Of a stretch of 64,000 bases of DNA, positions 26,266 to 35,301 are shown in pieces; position 1 is the stretch's first letter; every line of letters begins with the position of its first letter. The notes beneath the pieces were generated by a model. The model did no database searches. It saw only the letters and a list, made by a program, of their open reading frames with translations, and had not been told where the DNA came from. The translations under genes were made by a program, and so were the position numbers. The stretch lies in assembly GCF_900105415.1 (NCBI RefSeq), contig NZ_FNSM01000001.1, positions 1,922,001 through 1,986,000 on the forward strand, in the 5' to 3' direction. Source of the DNA: Streptomyces sp. TLI_105 (GTDB lineage Bacteria > Actinomycetota > Actinomycetes > Streptomycetales > Streptomycetaceae).

Positions 26266-27549
26266 GTGACCGACGCCCAAGAGACCGCAGCAGACACAGC
26301 ACTGCGCACCACCGGGGGCGGCCCCCCGGACGACGATGTCCCTGCGAATGGGCTTCCGATCCCGTTGCTGGAGCCCCGCGAGGGGGTGCCGCCCGTCGTC
26401 GAGACCGAGGAAGCCCTCGCCGAGGTGATCGCCGCGTTCGCCGCCGGGAGCGGTCCCGTGGCCGTGGACGCCGAGCGCGCCTCCGGCTACCGCTACGGCC
26501 AGCGCGCCTATCTCGTCCAGCTCCGCCGCGAGGGCGCGGGCACCGCGCTCATCGACCCCGTCGGCTGTCCCGACCTCTCGGGGCTCGGCGAGGCGCTCAC
26601 CGGGACCGAGTGGATCCTGCACGCCGCGACCCAGGACCTCCCGTGCCTGCGCGACATAGGCATGCTTCCCACCTCGCTCTTCGACACCGAGCTGGCCGGC
26701 CGCCTCGCGGGCTTCCCGCGGGTCGGCCTCGGCGCGATGGTCGAGTCCGTCCTCGGCTACGCCCTGGAGAAGGGCCACTCCGCGGTCGACTGGTCGACCC
26801 GTCCGCTGCCCGACCCGTGGCTGCGGTACGCGGCGCTCGACGTCGAGCTCCTCGTCGACCTGCGCGACGCGCTGGAGAAGGAGCTGGACCGGCAGGGCAA
26901 GCTGGAGTGGGCCCGCCAGGAGTTCGACGCGATCGCCTCGGCCCCGCCCGCCCCGCCGCGCAAGGACCCGTGGCGCCGCACCTCCGGCATGCACAAGGTG
27001 CGCCGCCGGCGTCAGATGGCGGTCGTACGGGAGCTGTGGACGGCCCGCGACAAGGTCGCCCAGCGGCGCGACGTCTCCCCCGGCAAGGTGCTGAGCGACG
27101 CGGCGATCGTGGAGGCGGCGCTCGCGGTGCCGGTGAACGTGGCCGCGCTCACCACGCTGCCCGGCTTCGGCAACCGGATGGGCCGCCGTCAACTGGAGCA
27201 GTGGCAGGCCGCGGTGGACCGCGCCCGGGCCCTCCCGGAGAGCGAGCTGCCCCAGCCGGGCCAGCAGGTGGCGGGCCCGCCCCCGCCGCGCGCCTGGGCG
27301 GACAAGGACCCGGTCGCGGCGGCCCGCCTCGCGGCGGCGCGCGCGGCGGTCTCGGCGCTCGCGGAGGAGCTGAACCTCCCGCAGGAGAACCTGATCACCC
27401 CGGACACCGTGCGCCGGCTCTGCTGGGAGCCGCCGTCCCCGGGCACCCCGGACGCGATCGCCGCCGCGCTGAGCGGGTACGGCGCCCGGCCGTGGCAGGT
27501 GGAACTGGTGACTCCGCTGCTGGTGAAGGCGTTGGCCGCCCAGGCCTGA
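26266..27549 (+). CDS. rnd: Ribonuclease D family 3'-5' exonuclease
   Basis: 427 residues. The DEDD exonuclease domain has VAVDAERASGYRYGQRAYLV (about 63-83), ATQDLPCLRDIGM, DTELAGRLAG and YAALDVELL. An HRDC domain follows: VRELWTARDKVAQRRDVSPGKVL. The protein probably trims tRNA or other RNA 3' ends. It starts at GTG 26266 in a conserved hemE, DUF3000, regulator, rnd order. Confidence 0.93.
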   Translation: MTDAQETAADTALRTTGGGPPDDDVPANGLPIPLLEPREGVPPVVETEEALAEVIAAFAAGSGPVAVDAERASGYRYGQRAYLVQLRREGAGTALIDPVGCPDLSGLGEALTGTEWILHAATQDLPCLRDIGMLPTSLFDTELAGRLAGFPRVGLGAMVESVLGYALEKGHSAVDWSTRPLPDPWLRYAALDVELLVDLRDALEKELDRQGKLEWARQEFDAIASAPPAPPRKDPWRRTSGMHKVRRRRQMAVVRELWTARDKVAQRRDVSPGKVLSDAAIVEAALAVPVNVAALTTLPGFGNRMGRRQLEQWQAAVDRARALPESELPQPGQQVAGPPPPRAWADKDPVAAARLAAARAAVSALAEELNLPQENLITPDTVRRLCWEPPSPGTPDAIAAALSGYGARPWQVELVTPLLVKALAAQA

Positions 27550-27560
27550 CCCGTACGAAT

Positions 27561-27599
27561 CGGAGGGACCCCCGGCGTCGGACGCCAGGGGTCCCTCCG
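27561..27599 (+). terminator. Terminator hairpin after rnd
   Basis: An 18-bp stem with one mismatch, 27561-27579 against 27581-27599, starting 11 bp after the rnd stop. Confidence 0.8.
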
Positions 27600-27646
27600 T
27601 CGTACCACCGGTGATCCGCCGTGCGACCGGCTCCGAAGCCGCCCGG

Positions 27647-27811
27647 TCAGCGGCGCGAACGGGCTGCCTTCAGAAGCTGCGCGAGGACGGACGACGCGGC
27701 CCGCCGCCGCGCGGGGCTCGTCGACCACACAGCCGGCAGGACCACCCCGATGATGATCACGAGGACGGACAGCAGCATCAGCCCCACCGGCGAGAACGGG
27801 GATCCGGACAT
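27647..27811 (-). CDS. 54-residue single-pass membrane protein
   Basis: Starts at an ATG with GAGAGGAG seven bases upstream, a strong ribosome site. The protein has one hydrophobic stretch, VGLMLLSVLVIIIGVVLPAVW (residues about 8-28), followed by a basic C-terminus rich in Arg and ending SRR. It fits a small membrane protein with the tail inside. No family was recognised. It is divergent from the NACHT gene across 170 bp. Confidence 0.65.
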   Translation of the reverse strand: MSGSPFSPVGLMLLSVLVIIIGVVLPAVWSTSPARRRAASSVLAQLLKAARSRR

Positions 27812-27981
27812 GAGCACTCCTCTCGTCGTGCCGCGACTCTGCCGCGGTACGACACGACTCTGCGGCGCCGACGCGGCGCAGCGGCCGTCCGCCGAAGAAC
27901 TCCGAAACACCGGGCCGTCACCCCAGGTCAGGCCATAGGCTGAGCGGCCGGGGATCGAAGGCGTACGAACTTCGGGGGGCC

Positions 27982-30900
27982 GTGACGATGGATGCGCCGA
28001 GCGCTGTCGGCAACTTCTGCGCGACCCTGCGCCGTCTCGTCCACGGCTGCGACATCCCCCAGACGGATCTCGCCCGGACCCTGCGCCGCGCCGATTCGAC
28101 CATCTCGGAACTGCTCTCGGGGCGGCGGACCACACCGCCGAAGCTGGACCTCGTCCTGGAGATCGTGCGGTACTGCAGGGACCACGCCGAGAACCGCCCA
28201 CCGGGGCTCTCCGTGGACCCCGCCTGGTGGCGGCTGCGACATGCGGAGCTGGAGCACGTCACCGAGCACGCCGCCGAGACGTCCCGCCCCCTCCCGCCCG
28301 TACCTCCTCCGGCCGTCGACCCACAGGTCCTGCTGGAGGCCGAGAGGCTCACCTTCGCGGACGCGGTCGGCGTCCTGTGGACGGGCCGGGACCCCGACGG
28401 GGAAGTCGCCCAACGGCTCCTGGAGCCGCTCACGCTCAGCGGCTCCGCCCCGCCGGAAGACGTGAGCGAGCTCCTCCAGGACCTTCCCGGGCGGATCCGT
28501 GCCGCCCGCGGAACGGCCCGGACCGCCCTGCTCTGCGCGGCGGACGTCGTGGTCCACGTCGCGGCCTTCTGCGAGGCGGTCCGATCCTCCGGCATCGCCC
28601 CGGGCCCCGACTGGGGGGCCGGAGCCACGGAGCTCACCACCGAGGTGATCGGCGAGCTGGACCAGGTCGACCTCGGCTCCGCCCGGGTCCGAGACGCGCG
28701 GGAGTTACGGAACGAGATCACCGCGTCCTACCGGGCGGCGAGCGAGATCGTGCACGGGGCCGGCGACGCCGCGGGCCAGGACCCCGAGGCCCTGGCTCGG
28801 CAGGCCACACGGAACTACGACCGGCTGATGGCCCCGCTGACCTGGGCCTGCCCGGAGCTGCGGCTGACCTCGGAGACCAGCCCGCCGGTGGAGGAGCAGG
28901 ACGAGCCGCCGTACGAGGGCGCCGGTCTCGGCCGTCTGGGCGAACTGCTCACCGAGTTCGCCGACGGCGGGAAGCCCCCCGCCCGGCATTCCGCGCGGCT
29001 GCGCGGGCCCATCGCATCGCTGGAGGGAGCCGGAGCCGTCCTCCCCACGCTCGCCGAGGCGTACGTGGATCCGTCCTTCCGTCTCGCACCGCATCCCGTC
29101 GACCGTGATCTGGCGAGCGACGAGTGGTGGGCACGACAGCCGCTCCGGGACGACCTCGGCTCCTTCCTCGCGACCCATCTCCTGACGGCCCGGGCCGTGC
29201 GGGCCCCTCTGCTCGTCCTCGGGCATCCCGGCTCCGGGAAGTCCCTGCTCACTAAGTTGATCACGGCCAGGCTCCCCGAGGACGAGTTCTTCTGCGTCCG
29301 GGTCGAGCTGCGTCACGTTCCCGCCGACGCCGATGTCCAGGCGCAGATCGAGGCGGAGCTGCTCCGTGCCACTGGACGGCGCACCCCTTGGCCGGACGCG
29401 GTCGACGCGGAGTCCGGGGTCCTGCGCGTCGTCCTGCTCGACGGCTTCGACGAGCTGCTCCAGGCAGGGGCCCAACGCCTGGACGTCGGCCGCCAGTGGA
29501 ACTACCTCCGGGACATCGAACTTTTCCAGGAGCGGGAGGCCGAGTGGGGCCGCCCGACGGTCGTGATCGTCACGAGCCGTACGGTGGTGGCCGACCGCGT
29601 CCACACCCCGGCAGCGACGACGGTGCTGCGCCTCGAACCCTTCGACGACGCCCGGATCGACCGCTGGCTGGCCGTCTGGGGGCGGGCGAACCACCGCTCC
29701 GGCCTGTGCCACCGGACCGGGCCCCTGACCCGCGACGCTCTGGTGTCCCACCACGAGCTGGCCAGGCAGCCCCTGTTGCTGCTGATGCTCGCGCTGTACG
29801 ACACGACGGGCGGCCCCCTGCTCAGGGAGCGTGGGGCCGAGACGGGGCGCGTCGAACTGTACGAGCAGCTGCTGCGCGAATTCGTACGTCGCGAGGTCGT
29901 CCGCCGACAGGACCCCATGCCACCGGGCGAGGAGGAGTCGACGGTCGAAAGGGAGCTACTGCTCCTCGGGACGGTCGCGATGGGCATGTTCAACCGGCGG
30001 GGCCAGAGCATCATGGCGAAGGACGCCGAACGTGATCTCGCGGTGCTGTCGGGCGAACGCGGCTCGCCCCTGCTGTTCGGCCGCTTCTTCTTCGTGCACG
30101 AGTCACAGGCGGTGGCGGCCGAGGAGGAGATCCGCTCCTACGAGTTCCTGCACGCCACCTTCGGCGAGTACCTGGTGGCCCGGGTGGTCTGCCGCGAACT
30201 GGGCCGGGTCGTCGCGTCCACCGAAGACGCGAAGAGGGGGAGCGCCGACCCGGGCTCCACGGAGCCGGACGACGATCGCCTGCGCGCCCTGCTCTCCGCC
30301 GTCCCGCTCACCGATCGCGTCGAGGTGCTGCGCAACGCGGCGGAGCTGCTGCGTCGGGGCGGTGCCGAACACGGCACGTCCCTGATCGGAGCGTTGCGCG
30401 TCCTGTTCGCGCGGGTGCTCGACGGTTCCGGGACCGGTGCCGGTCTTGCCTACCTTCCGCTGCCGCAGAGCCGGACGGAACGCGACGCCGTCTACGGCGC
30501 GAACCTGCTCCTGCTCGCCGTGCTGTGCGCGGGAGAGGAGGGACTCGCGGCGTCCGCCTTTCTGTCGGCGGACGCCGCGGTGGAACGTTGGTGGCGCTGT
30601 GCCCACCTGTGGCGGTCGCAGCTCGGCGAGTCGTCGTGGAACGCTCTCTCCCGGGCCCTCGTCCTGCGCGGGCGGTTCGCCGACGGCGAGGTCGTCCCCC
30701 GTGATCTTCGTCTTTCCCTGCGCGGCGACGGCGGCACGGGCCCCGACGAGCCGGACCGGACGGTGTCCATGTGGCGGCACGGGCCGCGGTCGTTCCGGGT
30801 GGAACCCGGCGTCGAGGTGAACGAGGCCGTCCGGAGGATCGCCTTCCTCGGCGACGCGGCGGCGGGGCACCTGGTGCACGCGGTCCTGCCCCTGCTGGAA

Positions 30901-31746
30901 CTGCTCCCCGGGACCGTCGACACGTATCACGCGGCCCCGGACGGCCGGGCCCGGTCCATGGCCCACGCACTGCTGAGCCTGGTCTGCGGGGCCGACGGGC
31001 GGCCGAACGCCCGCTCCGTCGCGTACGAGGAGCTGGCGTCGGCGCTGCACCGATTACCGGACGTCACCGTCGCGCGGATGACCGACCTGCTCGCGCGCCA
31101 CCTCGTTCAGGACGCCCCCCGCCTGCCGGGCGCCACCGTCCTCACCGTTCTGAAGGTCCTGACCACGCCGGTCCCCGGGCGTCCGACACCGGACGTGGCA
31201 GCGGGAACTTGGGCGGCCCTGCTCAGCTGTACGGAGGCGGCGGCCTGGCGCGCGGACGTCCCGCCCGAGGAGTGGGCGAGGATCGCGTCGTCTCTCGGCC
31301 TGCTGCTCACACGCGAGGACCTGCGCCGTCGGGAGCACCGGGGCGCCGACACCGCCCGGGCCCTGACGACCGCGTTGCGCGAGGCCGGAAGCACTCGGCT
31401 GTGGCACGCGACGCTGCCCGGGCGGCGTTCCGGCGATCAGCTGCTCGACGCCGCGCTACGGACGTCGGCCCGGCGGCCAGGGCCGGCGCGCGATCCCGGG
31501 ACGGTCGTCGGCGCGCTGCGGATGGCCAGGGAGCTGGGGCGGTCCGAGTGGCTCTCGGAGCACGCCGAGCCGTTGCTGCGTACGCTCGGTCCGGAGGCCC
31601 TGGGGCAGCTCCTCCCCTCCGACGTCGACTTCCTGCGCCCGCTGGTCCGGGACGCCGCGCTGCTGGCCGTGTTCGTCCGGATCGAGGAAGTATGGCGGGG
31701 AAGTCGGGCCGACGGGGAGCAGGGCGGGGACCGGCCCCGGGTGTGA
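27982..31746 (+). CDS. HTH-NACHT family signalling ATPase (candidate immune or regulatory protein)
   Basis: 1254 residues from a GTG behind GGGGGG. Residues about 8-60 are an XRE-type helix-turn-helix (IPQTDLARTLRRADSTISELLSG). Residues 60-400 are helical and unassigned. The NACHT core has Walker A GHPGSGKS (414-421) and Walker B VVLLDGFDE (483-491). The C-terminal 700 residues look alpha-helical, with no effector domain I can name. Two in-frame TTA codons at 28705 and 31054 (codons 242 and 1025) imply bldA-dependent translation. It lies between rnd and fadA, which I recall as adjacent in S. coelicolor, suggesting insertion. Confidence 0.88.
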   Translation: MTMDAPSAVGNFCATLRRLVHGCDIPQTDLARTLRRADSTISELLSGRRTTPPKLDLVLEIVRYCRDHAENRPPGLSVDPAWWRLRHAELEHVTEHAAETSRPLPPVPPPAVDPQVLLEAERLTFADAVGVLWTGRDPDGEVAQRLLEPLTLSGSAPPEDVSELLQDLPGRIRAARGTARTALLCAADVVVHVAAFCEAVRSSGIAPGPDWGAGATELTTEVIGELDQVDLGSARVRDARELRNEITASYRAASEIVHGAGDAAGQDPEALARQATRNYDRLMAPLTWACPELRLTSETSPPVEEQDEPPYEGAGLGRLGELLTEFADGGKPPARHSARLRGPIASLEGAGAVLPTLAEAYVDPSFRLAPHPVDRDLASDEWWARQPLRDDLGSFLATHLLTARAVRAPLLVLGHPGSGKSLLTKLITARLPEDEFFCVRVELRHVPADADVQAQIEAELLRATGRRTPWPDAVDAESGVLRVVLLDGFDELLQAGAQRLDVGRQWNYLRDIELFQEREAEWGRPTVVIVTSRTVVADRVHTPAATTVLRLEPFDDARIDRWLAVWGRANHRSGLCHRTGPLTRDALVSHHELARQPLLLLMLALYDTTGGPLLRERGAETGRVELYEQLLREFVRREVVRRQDPMPPGEEESTVERELLLLGTVAMGMFNRRGQSIMAKDAERDLAVLSGERGSPLLFGRFFFVHESQAVAAEEEIRSYEFLHATFGEYLVARVVCRELGRVVASTEDAKRGSADPGSTEPDDDRLRALLSAVPLTDRVEVLRNAAELLRRGGAEHGTSLIGALRVLFARVLDGSGTGAGLAYLPLPQSRTERDAVYGANLLLLAVLCAGEEGLAASAFLSADAAVERWWRCAHLWRSQLGESSWNALSRALVLRGRFADGEVVPRDLRLSLRGDGGTGPDEPDRTVSMWRHGPRSFRVEPGVEVNEAVRRIAFLGDAAAGHLVHAVLPLLELLPGTVDTYHAAPDGRARSMAHALLSLVCGADGRPNARSVAYEELASALHRLPDVTVARMTDLLARHLVQDAPRLPGATVLTVLKVLTTPVPGRPTPDVAAGTWAALLSCTEAAAWRADVPPEEWARIASSLGLLLTREDLRRREHRGADTARALTTALREAGSTRLWHATLPGRRSGDQLLDAALRTSARRPGPARDPGTVVGALRMARELGRSEWLSEHAEPLLRTLGPEALGQLLPSDVDFLRPLVRDAALLAVFVRIEEVWRGSRADGEQGGDRPRV

Positions 31747-31783
31747 CCTTCACCGCTTGGCCCTCAGGGGGTGGGCAGCTTGG

Positions 31784-31797
31784 TTACCCACAAGTAG
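31784..31797. promoter_or_regulatory. Candidate operator/promoter element of the fadAB operon
   Basis: TTACCCACAAGTAG sits in the 127-bp gap before fadA, with TAC and GTA arms around six bases. Similar TTAC...GTAA-type half sites occur at acyl-CoA genes under TetR-type regulators; this is a weak match. Confidence 0.3.
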
Positions 31798-31873
31798 CAT
31801 GGGGGGAAGCAAGCGCACGCTTAGGCGTGGGCCGCAGCAGCAGTGCCATCCCGCACCCTGGAGGAGAGCCATC

Positions 31874-33088
31874 GTGCCTCGTACCGTCAGGGACGTCGTC
31901 TTCGTCGACGGCGTCCGCACCCCGTTCGGCAAGGCGGGCCCGAAGGGCATCTACCACGAGACCCGCGCCGACGACCTCGTCGTGAAGGCCATCCGGGAGC
32001 TGCTGCGCCGCAACCCGGGCCTCGACCCCGCGAAGATCGACGAGGTCGCCATCGCCGCGACCACGCAGATCGGCGACCAGGGCCTGACCCTCGGCCGCAC
32101 GGCGGGCATCCTCGCCGGGCTGCCGCAGTCGGTGCCGGGCTACTCCATCGACCGCATGTGCGCCGGTGCCCTCACGGCCGTGACGAGCGTCGCCGGTTCG
32201 ATCGCCTTCGGCGCGTACGACGCCGTCATCGCCGGTGGCGTCGAGCACATGGGCCGCCACCCCATGGGCGAGGGCGTCGACCCGAACCCGCGGTTCGTCA
32301 GCGAGAAGCTGGTCGACGAGTCCGCCCTCTTCATGGGCATGACCGCCGAGAACCTGCACGACCGCTACCCGAGCATCACCAAGCAGCGCGCCGACGAGTA
32401 CGCCGTGCGCTCGCAGGAGAAGGCCGCCAAGGCGTACGCCGACGGCAAGATCCAGCAGGACCTGGTGCCGATCTCGGTGCGCCGCACCGACCCCGCGGGC
32501 GGCGAGACCGGCTGGGGCCTGGTCACCGCCGACGAGCCGATGCGCCCGGGCACCACCCTGGAGTCGCTGGCCAACCTGAAGACGCCGTTCCGCGTCCACG
32601 GCAACGTCACCGCGGGCAACGCGGCCGGTCTCAACGACGGCGCCACCGCCTCGATCATCGCCTCCGAGGACTTCGCCCGGGAGAACGACCTCCCGGTCAA
32701 GATGCGCCTCGTCTCCTACGCCTTCGCCGGCGTCGAGCCCGAGGTCATGGGCTACGGCCCGATCCCGGCGACCGAGAAGGCCCTCGCGCAGGCCGGTCTG
32801 TCCATCGAGGACATCGGCCTCTTCGAGATCAACGAGGCCTTCGCGGTCCAGGTCCTCGCGTTCCTGGAGCACTACGGCATCGCCGACGACGACGCCCGCG
32901 TGAACCAGTACGGCGGCGCGATCGCCTACGGTCACCCGCTCGCCTCCTCCGGCGTCCGTCTGATGACGCAGCTGGCCCGCCAGTTCGAGGAGCACCCGGA
33001 GGTCCGCTACGGCCTCAACACGATGTGCGTCGGCTTCGGCATGGGCGCCACGGTCATCTGGGAAAACCCCCACTGGGAGGGCAAGTGA
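31874..33088 (+). CDS. fadA: Acetyl-CoA acyltransferase (thiolase)
   Basis: 404 residues from GTG 31874 behind GGAGGAG. Nucleophile C96 is in DRMCAGALTA. NEAF lies in GLFEINEAFAV, the GHP motif is in YGHPLASSG, and second active-site Cys is C385 in MCVGFGMG. It cleaves 3-ketoacyl-CoA in fatty-acid beta-oxidation and forms the operon with the multifunctional FadB-like protein, overlapping it by 4 bp. Confidence 0.95.
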   Translation: MPRTVRDVVFVDGVRTPFGKAGPKGIYHETRADDLVVKAIRELLRRNPGLDPAKIDEVAIAATTQIGDQGLTLGRTAGILAGLPQSVPGYSIDRMCAGALTAVTSVAGSIAFGAYDAVIAGGVEHMGRHPMGEGVDPNPRFVSEKLVDESALFMGMTAENLHDRYPSITKQRADEYAVRSQEKAAKAYADGKIQQDLVPISVRRTDPAGGETGWGLVTADEPMRPGTTLESLANLKTPFRVHGNVTAGNAAGLNDGATASIIASEDFARENDLPVKMRLVSYAFAGVEPEVMGYGPIPATEKALAQAGLSIEDIGLFEINEAFAVQVLAFLEHYGIADDDARVNQYGGAIAYGHPLASSGVRLMTQLARQFEEHPEVRYGLNTMCVGFGMGATVIWENPHWEGK

Positions 33089-35223
33089 GCACCACCGCCG
33101 AGCTTCTGAAGGGCGCCGCCGAGCTCTTCCCGGACGAGGTCGTCACCAGCGCCCACGTACGGCACTTCGAACTGCCCACGGGTGCGGGCCGGTTCGCGCT
33201 GATCACGCTGGACAACGGCTTCGACCACACCAAGCCGACCACCTTCGGCCCGCAGTCCCTCGCCAACCTGAACGCGGCGATCGACCAGGTCGAGGCCGAG
33301 GCCGCGAACGGTGAGATCGTCGGCGTCGGCATCACCGGCAAGCCGTTCATCTTCGCCGTCGGCGCCGACCTCAAGGGCGTCGAGCTGCTCAAGAAGCACG
33401 ACGAGGCGCTCGCCATCGGCAAGGGCGGCCACGACGTCTTCAAGCGTCTGTCCGCGCTCGCCGTGCCGACCTTCGCGTACTACAACGGCGCGGCCATGGG
33501 CGGCGGCGTCGAGGTCGGTCTGCACTGCACCTACCGCACCGTGTCGAAGGCCCTGCCGGCCTTCTCGCTGCCCGAGGTCTTCCTCGGCCTGGTGCCCGGC
33601 TGGGGCGGCTGCGCCATCCTGCCGAACCTGATCGGTGCCGAGAAGGCCGTCTCGGTCATCATCGAGAACTCGCTCAACCAGAACCGCCAGCTCAAGGGCA
33701 AGCAGGTCTTCGAGCTCGGCATCGCCGACGCCCTCTTCGAGGGCGCCGACTTCCTGGAGCAGTCGCTGATCTGGACCGCCTCGGTCCTCAAGGGCGACGT
33801 CACCGTGGACCGTCCCGAGGTCGACCGCGGCGAGGCCTGGGACCAGGCCGTCGCCAAGGGCCGCGCCATCGCCGACTCCAAGGTGCACGGCGCCGCCCCG
33901 GCCGCCTACCGCGCCCTCGACATCATCGAGGCCGCCAAGGACGGCGACCTGCAGAAGGGCTTCGACGCCGAGGACCAGGCCCTCGCGGACCTGATCATGG
34001 GCGGCGAGCTCCGCTCCGGCATCTACGCCTTCAACCTGGTGCAGAAGCGCGGCAAGCGCCCGGCCGGTGCCCCGGACAAGTCCCTGGCCCGCCCGGTCAC
34101 CAAGGTCGGTGTCGTCGGCGCCGGTCTGATGGCCTCCCAGCTCGCCCTGCTCTTCCTGCGCCGCCTCGAGGTGCCGGTCGTCCTGACCGACATCGACCAG
34201 GAGCGCGTCGACAAGGGCGTGGGCTACGTCCACGGCGAGATCGACAAGCTGCTCGGCAAGGGCCGCATCAACCAGGACAAGGCCAACCGCCTCAAGGGCC
34301 TGGTCTCCGGTGTCCTGGACAAGGCCGAGGGCTTCGCGGACGCGGACTTCATCATCGAGGCCGTGTTCGAGGAGATGTCCGTCAAGCAGAAGGTGTTCGC
34401 GGAGGTCGAGGCCGTCGCTCCGGCGCACGCGATCCTCGCCACCAACACCTCCTCGCTGTCGGTCTCCGAGATGGCGTCCAAGCTCCAGCACCCGGAGCGC
34501 GTGGTCGGCTTCCACTTCTTCAACCCCGTCGCGGTCCTCCCGCTCCTGGAGATCGTCAAGGGCGAGCAGACCGACGACGCCTCCCTGGCCACCGCCTTCG
34601 GCGTCGCCAAGAAGCTGAAGAAGACCGCGGTCCTCACCAAGGACGCCCCGGCGTTCGTCGTGAACCGCATCCTGACCCGCTTCATGGGCGAGATCCAGAA
34701 CGTCATCGACGAGGGCACCTCCGTCGAGACGGCGGAGAAGGCGGTCGAGCCGCTCGGCCTGCCGATGTCCCCGCTGGTCCTCCTGGAGCTCGTCGGCCCG
34801 GCCATCGGTCTGCACGTCTCCGAGACCCTGAACCGCGCCTTCCCGGAGCGCTTCACGGTCTCCCCCAACCTGAAGGCCGTCGTCGAGGCCGGCAAGCGCG
34901 GCTTCTACGTCTACAAGCCGGAGAACGGCTTCAAGCCGGAGCTCGACCCCGAGGTCGCCGCGCTCCTGAAGCAGGGCGACGTCGTCCTGACGGAGGAGCA
35001 GGTCCGCGACCGCGTCCTCGACGCGGTGGCGCAGGAGATCGGCCTCATGCTGGAGGAGGGTGTCGTCGCCGAGGCGCAGGACATCGACCTCTGCCTGATC
35101 ACCGGTGCGGGCTGGCCCTTCCACCTGGGCGGCATCACGCCGTACCTGGACCGTGAGGGCGTCTCCGAGCGCGTCAACGGCAAGCGTTTCCTGGCGCAGG
35201 GCGTGGCGAGCGTCCCGGCGTAA
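33085..35223 (+). CDS. fadB: Multifunctional fatty-acid oxidation protein (enoyl-CoA hydratase / 3-hydroxyacyl-CoA dehydrogenase)
   Basis: 712 residues from a GTG that overlaps the fadA stop, so translation is coupled. Residues 1-300 are a crotonase domain: FAVGADLKGVE and YYNGAAMGGGVEVGLHC. A dehydrogenase NAD-binding domain begins at about 340 with VGVVGAGLMASQLA and continues with ATNTSSLSVSEMA, then HFFNPVAVLPLLEIV. C-terminal dehydrogenase domains extend to the end. It performs hydration and oxidation in the beta-oxidation spiral. Confidence 0.95.
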   Translation: MSTTAELLKGAAELFPDEVVTSAHVRHFELPTGAGRFALITLDNGFDHTKPTTFGPQSLANLNAAIDQVEAEAANGEIVGVGITGKPFIFAVGADLKGVELLKKHDEALAIGKGGHDVFKRLSALAVPTFAYYNGAAMGGGVEVGLHCTYRTVSKALPAFSLPEVFLGLVPGWGGCAILPNLIGAEKAVSVIIENSLNQNRQLKGKQVFELGIADALFEGADFLEQSLIWTASVLKGDVTVDRPEVDRGEAWDQAVAKGRAIADSKVHGAAPAAYRALDIIEAAKDGDLQKGFDAEDQALADLIMGGELRSGIYAFNLVQKRGKRPAGAPDKSLARPVTKVGVVGAGLMASQLALLFLRRLEVPVVLTDIDQERVDKGVGYVHGEIDKLLGKGRINQDKANRLKGLVSGVLDKAEGFADADFIIEAVFEEMSVKQKVFAEVEAVAPAHAILATNTSSLSVSEMASKLQHPERVVGFHFFNPVAVLPLLEIVKGEQTDDASLATAFGVAKKLKKTAVLTKDAPAFVVNRILTRFMGEIQNVIDEGTSVETAEKAVEPLGLPMSPLVLLELVGPAIGLHVSETLNRAFPERFTVSPNLKAVVEAGKRGFYVYKPENGFKPELDPEVAALLKQGDVVLTEEQVRDRVLDAVAQEIGLMLEEGVVAEAQDIDLCLITGAGWPFHLGGITPYLDREGVSERVNGKRFLAQGVASVPA

Positions 35224-35240
35224 CACCTCAGGGCGCATGA

Positions 35241-35280
35241 CGGACGGCCCCGGCACCTTCCCAGGTGCCGGGGCCGTCCG
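35241..35280. terminator. Bidirectional terminator between fadB and the lectin-like gene
   Basis: A perfect 18-bp stem, 35241-35258 with 35263-35280, and a 4-base loop. It is placed between two convergent genes. Confidence 0.9.
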
Positions 35281-35301
35281 CCGTCCGTCGGAGGGGCGGG
35301 C

